Source: Parachlorella kessleri (taxonomy: Eukaryota; Chlorophyta; Trebouxiophyceae; Chlorellales; Chlorellaceae). From it: DNA of 15,635 bases. Of the stretch, positions 9,101-15,635 are shown in pieces. Made by a program: the position numbers and the translations under genes. A model generated the notes under the pieces. It worked only from the letters and a program-made list of their open reading frames with translations, was not told where the DNA came from and made no database searches. Each line of letters opens with the position of its first letter. The stretch's first letter is position 1. The stretch covers positions 1 to 15,635 of the forward strand of contig BBXU01002591.1 in NCBI GenBank assembly GCA_001598975.1, given 5' to 3'.

Positions 9101-10287
9101 GACACCAATAGAGCAGGTGTCCCAACCCCAGCCAGGCGCCGGTGCCCACTACACGCCCAAGCGCCCACCCCACTGCAGGTGCGGCGCACGTGGAGCTACT
9201 GGGGCCTCACGAGGGGCACGTGTATTTAGCACCCAGTCAAAGCAGCGGGGAAAGCATACCTTGGCCAAGGAGGGGTCATTGTAGGCGCTTGGGTTGGTGT
9301 CCATGTGCTTCTTGAGGTCCAGGTCCAGGAACTCAAACACCAGGTACAGCTTCTTGTCCTCGTGGATTACATCAATCAGGCTGCAGTTGTCATGAGGAGC
9401 GAGCGGTCCAGTTGGGCCTCGCCATGGGTGCTAGGGTTTGCCAGCGGGGCAGTAAGTCCTAGCCAGCGAAGGTAGTGTTACAGGTTACTAGGGATCAGGG
9501 CATTCCATGTCAAGCAGCACAGTCAGTTCACCTCTCAGCGCTTTCATGCCAAGACCACATGCAGCCAGGCCAGCACAGCATAGCCTGGCCACACAGGACC
9601 CCCCAACTATATCCACAGCATCGTACCTGACCACATTTTCGTGGTGTATCTCTTTCAGCAACGAAATTTCCCGGATTGCTGTAGATGGCACCCCCTCCTC
9701 TTCTTGTTCAAGCCTGCAAGACATGAGCCCACTTGCCTCACCCCAAACCCGCATACGCCCGTAACAAAGTCAAATGTAGACTCTGCTAACGGTTGCGGTC
9801 CAGTCAACCCACGGCTGCTGGTAAAAGGGCGCGTGCAGTCGGACCTGCCACGTATGGCCGCAGCACCTTTGGCGGCGTCCATGCAGGACCATCTGCAGGA
9901 TGGCGGCCGCCATTGTAACCCCCTGGTTAGACAGACTATCGCATAAGCTGGGCAACGCCAGCCGGGCACCTGCGCACCTGATTTGTTTGAGTGCCACAGA
10001 GGCGCCTGTCAGCTTGTCCTTAGCCCTGAAGACCACGCCATAGGTGCCTTCCCCGCACTTGGCCTCCTTCACAAACTGCGCACAACCAGGGTTCACGGCG
10101 CGCATTCAAGCAAGCGAGGGCCCGCAGGCAGGCGAATAGGGAGGGGAGCCGTCGCAAATTTCAATACTCGCTGATGTAGGCTCGGCGTTGGTGCAACGCT
10201 ATTTTCGTTTCCTTATTCGTAGTTACCATTGTAGCGCGGGCCCGTCAGGCAACCCCGAGGACAGCTCGACAAACTTACCCTATCCAT
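6193..10287 (-). CDS. CDKA: Cyclin-dependent kinase A (CDC2/CDK1-type, PSTAIRE)
   Basis: Serine/threonine kinase that partners cyclins to drive the cell cycle. Exons in transcript order: 10287-10279, 10075-9978, 9713-9627, 9380-9260, 9021-8972, 8610-8487, 7720-7586, 7140-7051, 6699-6636, 6356-6193. They total 942 nt, encode 313 residues and end in TAG; all introns are GT-AG. Landmarks fall at exact CDK1 numbering: glycine loop GEGTYG (11-16) with inhibitory Thr14/Tyr15, Lys33, the cyclin-binding PSTAIRE helix (45-51, Glu51), HRDLKPQN with Asp127, DFG Asp146, and activation-loop Thr161 in YTHE. PSTAIRE marks it as A-type rather than plant B-type CDK. Oddities are Cys at position 10 instead of Ile/Val, and a C-terminal tail about 20 residues longer than usual ([16 protein letters not shown]...). 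An alternative start, ATG at 10105, would give 320 residues. Family assignment is very secure; the start is less so. Confidence 0.96.
7872..7879. repeat. Left target-site duplication of the hAT-like element
   Basis: GTGGTAAG directly abuts the left terminal repeat and matches the right flank GTGGCAAG at 7 of 8 bases. Confidence 0.8.
7880..7893 (+). repeat. Left terminal inverted repeat (14 bp)
   Basis: CAGTG plus nine T. It is the exact reverse complement of 8303-8316. Confidence 0.9.
7988..8005. repeat. 18-bp perfect palindrome inside the hAT-like element
   Basis: CTCGGGCGATCGCCCGAG is identical to its reverse complement over all 18 bases. It lies among the dispersed TGGCGA/TCGCCA motifs in the left half of the element. 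Confidence 0.9.
8119..8165. repeat. Twin GC-rich stem-loops inside the hAT-like element
   Basis: Two adjacent hairpins: arms CTGGGGGC/GCCCCCAG (8119-8126 and 8130-8137, loop TTC), then arms GCAGGGGGT/ACCCCCTGC (8145-8153 and 8157-8165, loop TCC). Both stems are perfect with three-base loops. Confidence 0.9.
8303..8316 (-). repeat. Right terminal inverted repeat (14 bp)
   Basis: Nine A plus CACTG. It is the exact reverse complement of 7880-7893. Subterminal sequence also resembles the left end (TTTGGCGAATTTTCTGGCGA read inward). Confidence 0.9.
8317..8324. repeat. Right target-site duplication of the hAT-like element
   Basis: GTGGCAAG directly follows the right terminal repeat and matches the left flank at 7 of 8 bases; it fits the nTnnnnAn hAT target pattern. 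Confidence 0.8.
10279..10287 (-). other. CDKA: 9-nt initiator microexon of CDKA (encodes Met-Asp-Arg)
   Basis: On the minus strand ATGGATAGG is followed directly by a perfect GTAAGT donor. A clear acceptor (TTGTGCGCAG) precedes TTTGTGAAGGAG at 10075. Joining them in phase 0 gives [16 protein letters not shown], which has the usual CDKA N-terminus length and sets every catalytic residue to canonical numbering. Without it the frame starts at an ATG at 10105 inside the 203-bp intron, with seven extra residues unlike the family. This is inference from splice signals and homology; no transcript was available. Confidence 0.75.
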
Positions 10288-10662
10288 CTAACGCCGTCGG
10301 CCCCTGACGGCAAGCCGCACCCCCCACGATGTCAGGTGATAGCTACAGCTTGCTTAATAGAGGCCCACCGCTAAGAGTTATGTGCCACACGAAGAGTCAT
10401 GGAGGCGATCAGCTCAAACCAGGACACTTCTTTCAGTCGGGCACCTCTAGTACGAAAACCAGCAGGAGGGAAGGCTGCGGTTTTGAAGCGTCAGTGGGCA
10501 CAAGGCGCGCCTAGCATGGTACAGGGCGGTACACAAAGTGCCTTGATCACTTGGAATAGTGATTGGAAGGGGGGATGGTTCTAACAAACTTTGTATTCTT
10601 GTCCAACCAAACAGTGATACCTGCATGTCAGATCAGTGTCGGCGTGCTGACCCATCCCTTCC
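10288..10662. promoter_or_regulatory. Shared divergent promoter region between CDKA and the PP2A B'' gene
   Basis: The 375 bases between the CDKA start (minus strand) and the B'' start (plus strand) must contain both promoters and both 5' UTRs, if the first exons are as modelled. Short open frames here are not coding-like. I see no convincing TATA box. The role is inferred from gene orientation only. Confidence 0.6.
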
Positions 10663-13600
10663 ATGTTGGTCGACGCCCAGCCCAGCAACTATGCTGGATC
10701 GGGAGCACCAGGAATCAGCAAACTGAAGCTCGACAACCTGTTCCTGCAATGGTTCTCCCTGCCCGACTCGCAGCAGCTGGTGCGCCTCTGTTCTCAGCCC
10801 CTGCTCTCGACCCTGTATCAGCTCCCACTGGTCCCGGCTGATGCCCAGTGCCCAGAGCTGTGGTATGAACGGCAGGTGATGCAACTGCTGGAGGATGTGA
10901 AGCTAGGGCGACCGGTGTCGGCTTCTTCACCCAAGAAGAAGCGGGCGGCTCCCAACTTCTCTTCCTCCACGGTTAGTCACAGTTACGCAAATGGACAGAG
11001 TTGCGTGTGCACAGGTCTGCCTGGCAACACTTGACTGCCCGCACGTGGTGCACTAAGAGAGACCCTCCCAGCAAGCCTCCAGGTTGGGTGACGTCTCTGG
11101 GCAAGGCGAGTGCACTCTATCTTAACTACTGCTTGGTGGCTCAGTTGGGGTAACTCTACTTTTTCAGTTACCACCCAGCCTAGAAAAGGTGCGCAGCTGG
11201 GGTTGTATTTCCCTGCAGCCGCCCTTGTCACCTAAGAAGGGGAGCACGCCGCTGTCACCCTTCTCCCCAAGCCGCAAGTCACCCACCACACCCACCCCTA
11301 TCAAGCCGGTAAGTCAGGAGAAGCAGCCAGAATGTTATGCAGCATGGGGACTATGATGTGCTCCCTACTGGTGATGTGTTCTTACAGTGAATGGTCTTGT
11401 GTGGGGTGCTACAACGCCCAAAGCCTCCTATTGTCATATAAAACAATGCCAGCTTTCAGACCTAGTGAGCTTGTTGTGCCACTGAGCCGCTACATTCATC
11501 GCATGCCCCTCCACCCCCCTGCAGCTGCTGTCGTTGCCAGCCATCCCGCAATTCTATTTCCCGCGTGGCGGCCGGGTGGCGGAGCATGTAGTGCTACAGG
11601 CCCGCAGCCAAGCAGAGGCATATCTGGCGGCGCACCCGCAGGGCCTCACGCTGGACGACTTGAAAGCCATGCTGAAGCAGGCAAGGGAGGGAGAAGCGTC
11701 AGGAAGGGTAGCAATGTTCTAGAAATTGTGGATGGCATGGATGGCACAAGGGATTAGGGAGGGAGGCAAGGCCTCCCCAACATCGTTCTGGCAGGGCTGT
11801 GCTTGCAAGCATGCTGATCGTGTTCTATACGGAGGGTGCTCCGTGTACTAAGGTGGGTCTGGGTAGTCAAGTTGTAAATGTTAGTATGCTCCTTCCACTA
11901 CGTTCGCCATCTCTTGACTGCCCCGCCTATCATGCCATGCAGGTGTTTGGCTTGCCAAGCAGCCTGGGGTACCCCTTGTTCTACAAGATCGCCTTAGCCC
12001 CAGACAGCTTGGTGCAGCAGCAGGCACTGTTAGCCTGGCTGCAGCAGCATGACTTCTGGAGCAAGCCGGAGTCTGCTCAGGCCTTCGATGTCCTGCGCCA
12101 GGTAAGGGCTGAGCGCTGGGACCCATGACTATGCATGGGTGTTGTGCACTTGCATCATTCCGAGCACTTTTTTTCATGCGGGCAATGGCACGTGCATGCG
12201 GGTGTGAGCGAAGCTTCCTGCCACCCAGGCCTCTGGTGCCAACAGTTACTGCCTCCAGACCACCCATGCCCATGCCCAAGTTGCAATCCTAGCCCAGGCC
12301 ACTCTTCCCTGCCACCCTGCCAGTGCTCGTCACGCTGGGATTTTTGAGCTACATGGTGCCTGCGAATGTACGGCCAGCGCTGGCGGGCACCCTTGGTATA
12401 AGATATGTGTGCTGCTTGCAACTGCGTCTGCCTAACCCTGGTTTCCCAGGGACAGGCGGAGATGTCTCCGGCCCCTTTCTCTCACTCTGCAGCCGACCTA
12501 AGATATGCGATGCTGACCAGCACTGTTTGAGGCCCCTAGTGCTGCAGGAGTCGTATAGCTACATCACCCCCGAGGATGTGCGGCCCGTGCTGGCGGGCAT
12601 TCTAATGAGCCACCCAGGGCTGGACTTCCTGCAGGGCTCGCCAGAGTTCCAAGACAGGCACGTGGCTGGCTGGATATGGGGTGGAATGACTGGCTAGCGC
12701 AGGATGGCAGGCTCCTGGTAGATCGGGCTGGTGTTTTGCTGGGGGCCTGGTTGTTGGCCCGAGGGGGTTGCGGGTGTCAGGTGCATGTTAGCGAAGCAGC
12801 AGTGGTGCGGCTGCATGTAGCTGGGGTGAGCGCTGCTGTCAGCATGGGATGTGTTTATAACAGCAAACAGGTGGGCCAGCCCTGCCAATAGCCTTGTCTG
12901 CGTCGTACCACTCCCTGCTGCAGATATGCTGAGACAGTTATCTACCGGATATTCTACAGCCTCAACCGGTCAGGCAACGGGCGACTCACATTACGAGAGC
13001 TGAAGAGGTGGGGAGTTTGGCAGGCACTGGCGCTCTTCAGTGCCATACCTCGCTCCTGATGCCTGGGGGCTGCAGCAACCTGCTGCTTGCGCTGCCACCC
13101 GGTCCAATGCTGGCCAGTGGGTTCCCTGCGTTTCTTGCACTTGCCCAAATAACTTCATAAATAAAACTAGATTGTCCTACTGTGCTGCTCCTGGGCTGCA
13201 AGGACTGCCTGCGCCCACAGCAGCCTCCATGTGCATGCACCCATCCACGCTGGTGATGTGGGTGATGCAGGGGCGACCTGCTGTCTGCCTTGCATGACGT
13301 GGACAATGAGGAGGACATCAATCGGGTGCAGCGCTACTTCTCATACGAGCACTTTTACGTCATCTACTGCAAGTTCTGGGACCTAGACCAGGGTAGGTGG
13401 GAAGTTTCCACCTGACGGTGGAGGATGGAATGGCCGGGTCGGTGGATGGTTGAGGAGGATGTGGTAGCTCTGCTTGGAGTGGGTGGGCCAGTAGGTAGTA
13501 GCGGTGCTGGTGGTGGTGGCCGATTAGCGCCTGCCGTATCGCTAGGATACAGCCTTCCCGCTTGGTGTTCACAGACGGCTCACCTTCTCTTCCTTGATCG

Positions 13601-15412
13601 AGAAAAGGGCCATGGCTGGGTAGAGAGCACATTGCACGTGCGCATGTAGGCCACGATGCCAAGGCCAACTACAGATTGAAGGGTGGCCTTGTTGACGATT
13701 TTGGTTGTGCTTGCGGTCGGCGTCTCACACATTTGGTTAGTCAGTCAATGCAGCAAAGCTTATAATTGCGTGCCTGTTGTAGACCACGACTTGTTGCTAT
13801 CGCGGGATGATCTGCTGCGGTACGGCAACCACGCTTTGACCTTCCGGATAGTGGATCGAGTCTTTGCGCAGGTGGGTGCCGGCCGCCTCATGACTGTCTC
13901 ATGGCTGACCCGGTGTTTGCGAAAAGGAACATTGCCTGCAGCATATCGTGGCTTGACAGTTGGGCACTTGGCATTGTCCTCCGCATCCATGCAAGACTCT
14001 GCTACTGGCGTAGCTGAGTTGTCAGCCAGGCCAGCTCCAGCTCCAGCTGCAGCAACGCATCGGCCAGGGTCCCCTGGGTGTGCTGCTGCCCCTGACCTTT
14101 TCGTACCTCCTTATTAATGGCTATTACAGGGGTAGCCGCTGTTTACAAGGGGGACCGTGCAGCATCAACTTGCCCGAAACATCTGTCCTAGACGTGAACG
14201 TGTGCTTGCCGTGCCACAGGCGGGGCGGCCCTTCAGCAGTGGCACGCCCGGCAAGATGGGGTACGAGGACTTCTGTTGGTTCATCATGTCCGAGGAGGAC
14301 AAGAGCACTGACAGCAGCCTGGAGTACTGGTTCCGCTGTGTGGACTTGGATGGTGACGGCAAGCTGGCAAGCTCGGAGCTGCTGGTGAGCTGAGCTTGCT
14401 TCATTGAGCATGCCTGGAATGTGGGAGAGACAGTGGGAATTGGACAACATGCGAGGCGTAGGGAAGACCAGATCCTGGTATCAGATGGGAACCTGATGCT
14501 TGCGGGGCTTGCTTCCGGGGTCTTTTGGGAGAGAGTGCTGTGGCTTGAGCCGCCGGGCGGGACGCATGGTAGTGACTTTTGGCGGTACCTTACACACCAC
14601 AGTCATTCCCTCCGCTTTCTGACCGTGGCCCATGCTTATGGGCTTCTGCCGCCACAGTACTTCTACGAGGAGCAGCTTCACCGCATGGAATGCCTGTCCC
14701 AGGAGAGCGTCAGCTTTGCTGATGTGCTATCACAGATGACGGACATGCTGCAACCACAGGTGTGGCCCGTGGGCAGGTGCACAGCAAGCGGACTACCATT
14801 GCCTGGGTTGTGTTGCCACAGGTTGGCGGCAGGTTGCATTGCTTGTTGGATGTCTTCCTTTGAAGGCGGTCAGGCCTTGCAGGGGATGTTCCTGTGTGGG
14901 ACGGGGCTGGGGATTAATTCATGTGACTGCTTTCCCTGAACCAGGGTGCAGGCTAGGGGTCATGTAATGCGGATAGACCTGTGCCAGCTGCAAGCATCAC
15001 TGCTACCTTACCAACAACGTATTTGACCACAACAGCTGCTGCAGTACTTGCTATCTTGATGTGTGGCGTTAGGACCAGCTAGCAGCAGTTCATAACAACC
15101 ATCAAGGGAATCATCACCTGGTGCCCACCGCCCAACCACGCTGGCCGCTTTATCCTGACGCACACTCCTCATAGTTGTCATAGGCTTGGTATGCACCCCC
15201 GCTCACTAGTTGCTGCGGTCGCATATCAGTGACGTTACTGTTGCATGTTAATCAACTTTGGACAATGTTGGCCGTAAGCGCAGGACCCTGGCTGCTTCAC
15301 GCTGATGGACTTGAAGCGCAGCCGGGCCCTGGCAGGCACACTCTTTAATGTGCTCTTCAACCTCAACAAGTTCATCGCGTTTGAGACCCGTGACCCCTTT
15401 GTTGTGCGGCAG
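10663..15412 (+). CDS. PP2A regulatory subunit B'' (plant/PPP2R3 type, EF-hand), 3' end outside window
   Basis: Targets the PP2A scaffold/catalytic core, probably with Ca2+ sensing. Exons: 10663-10971, 11219-11308 (or from 11168), 11525-11680, 11943-12101, 12548-12657, 12924-13007, 13271-13392, 13783-13871, 14220-14384, 14658-14759, 15284-15412; phases agree throughout. About 505 residues are visible. Order: helix [19 protein letters not shown] (22-40), Ser/Thr-Pro linker (about 86-133), IPQFYFPRG (140-148), [11 protein letters not shown] (276-286), an EF-like loop at 289-300, [16 protein letters not shown] (324-339), EF-hand loop 342-353, canonical EF-hand loop [12 protein letters not shown] (415-426), [12 protein letters not shown], and [15 protein letters not shown] near the end. 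An in-frame TGA lies 12 bases before the ATG. The last exon ends at a GTAGGG donor and the family C-terminus is missing. Introns after 11680 and 12657 begin with GC. Confidence 0.94.
11168..11218 (+). other. Optional 51-nt extension of B'' exon 2 (alternative acceptor)
   Basis: A strong pyrimidine-rich acceptor (CTACTTTTTCAG) ends at 11167, and a second acceptor (TTTCCCTGCAG) ends at 11218. The 51 bases between them are open in frame and would add [17 protein letters not shown] before PPLSPKKG. Both choices keep phase 0. Family comparison does not decide between them because this linker is variable. Confidence 0.45.
11681..11942 (+). other. GC-AG intron 3 of the B'' gene
   Basis: Joining AAGCAG (11680) to GTGTTTGGC (11943) gives LKAMLKQVFGLPS, matching the family pattern without a gap. 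It requires a GCAAGG donor. A GT donor at 11711 would add nine residues (AREGEASGR) and is weaker. Confidence 0.75.
12348..12389 (+). pseudogene. Decayed partial duplicate of B'' exon 5 inside intron 4
   Basis: This stretch matches 12558-12599 in exon 5 at 32 of 42 bases without gaps. In the corresponding frame both read similarly: [16 protein letters not shown] here against [16 protein letters not shown] in the exon (10 of 16 identical). Similarity fades on both sides. The reading lacks a phase-compatible acceptor, so it looks like a remnant rather than a working alternative exon. Confidence 0.6.
12658..12923 (+). other. GC-AG intron 5 of the B'' gene
   Basis: The exon ends GACAG and the next starts ATATGCTGAG; the join gives [16 protein letters not shown], a highly conserved B'' string. 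The donor is GCACGT. The nearby GT (GTGGCT at 12661) gives the wrong phase and leads to an immediate stop. Confidence 0.85.
14760..15283 (+). other. Intron 10 of the B'' gene
   Basis: A 524-bp GT-AG intron (donor GTGTGG, acceptor GTAAGCGCAG) between DMLQPQ and [12 protein letters not shown] see no conserved coding segment, repeat or inserted element in it. Confidence 0.8.
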
Positions 15413-15635
15413 GTAGGGAGCGCTTGGGGCTGGGCCACGCTCCGTTTGTGTGAAATGGCTCTGGGGCGCTTGGGAAGGTGTGTTGTGAGGTCAGATGGGG
15501 AGCCAGTATGACCCGCACTATGGATAGATACGGACTGCAAAACTCCAGGATACTGCATGTCTGCAAAGGCTGCAAGGACGCATAAGTGTGTTAAGGTCCT
15601 TGTGTCACATCCTATTGCAAGGGGTCGGGGGGGGG
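15413..15635 (+). other. Start of the last visible B'' intron; window ends in a G run
   Basis: The donor GTAGGG follows VVRQ. None of the three frames to the window end shows the family continuation (the expected E-rich, TEWDRF-like segment), so the final exon or exons lie beyond. The window ends in nine G, which may be a contig edge. Confidence 0.6.

Noticed and set aside
9770..10105. CDKA start at the ATG at 10105
   Set aside because: Possible, but it adds seven residues unlike the family N-terminus, while a perfect splice donor and acceptor pair gives the canonical N-terminus. Kept only as an alternative.
14421..14939. 172-codon plus-strand frame as a single exon of B''
   Set aside because: Only 14658-14759 aligns with the B'' family; the flanking parts are intron with proper AG and GT borders.
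10663..15412. Assignment of the B'' gene to TONNEAU2/FASS (PPP2R3C-like)
   Set aside because: The FYFPRG motif, [25 protein letters not shown] and [11 protein letters not shown] strings match the other B'' branch (plant B''/PPP2R3A-B type), not TON2.
15627..15635. Terminal G run as a telomere or functional repeat
   Set aside because: Nine G at the very edge of the window is more likely a contig end or low-quality tail; no telomeric unit is repeated.

Overview
This window is a piece of a nuclear genome from a green plant lineage organism, most likely a chlorophyte alga. The genes are cut into many short exons by short to medium introns, and base composition is moderately GC-rich. Both recognisable proteins are plant/algal in type: a PSTAIRE cyclin-dependent kinase, and a PP2A B'' regulatory subunit that closely resembles the land-plant form. 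No bacterial operons, ribosome binding sites, rRNA, tRNA or CRISPR arrays were seen. Species cannot be fixed from the sequence alone.

Layout. (1) About 200-5317, minus strand: a multi-exon gene for a large, alpha-helical, possibly ARM/HEAT-like protein of unknown function. Its stop codon is at 200-202. Eleven consecutive exons from 4266 down to 200 can be chained with matching phases; the 5' end is uncertain. (2) 6193-10287, minus strand: a complete CDKA (CDK1/CDC2-type) gene of 10 exons and 313 codons, with every hallmark residue at canonical CDK1 numbering. Its first exon appears to be only 9 nt. Its 766-bp intron carries a 437-bp non-autonomous hAT-like element (7880-8316) with 14-bp perfect terminal inverted repeats and an 8-bp target duplication. 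(3) 10288-10662: a 375-bp intergenic region shared by two divergently transcribed genes. (4) 10663 to beyond 15412, plus strand: a PP2A B'' regulatory subunit with EF-hands, 11 exons and about 505 residues visible; its C-terminus lies outside the window. Two of its introns use GC-AG borders.

How the genes may work together. CDKA drives cell-cycle phosphorylation and PP2A holoenzymes oppose it. The two genes sit head to head across one short promoter region. The N-terminal linker of the B'' protein is crowded with Ser/Thr-Pro sites, four of which match the full CDK consensus, and it contains a basic PKKKR cluster. A shared regulation plus kinase-substrate relationship is therefore an inference worth testing. 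The unknown gene upstream shows no clear functional link.

The most unusual items are the 9-nt initiator exon of CDKA, the intronic hAT-type element with its palindromes and twin hairpins, the CDK-site cluster in the neighbouring PP2A subunit, the two GC-AG introns, and a decayed copy of one B'' exon in the preceding intron.
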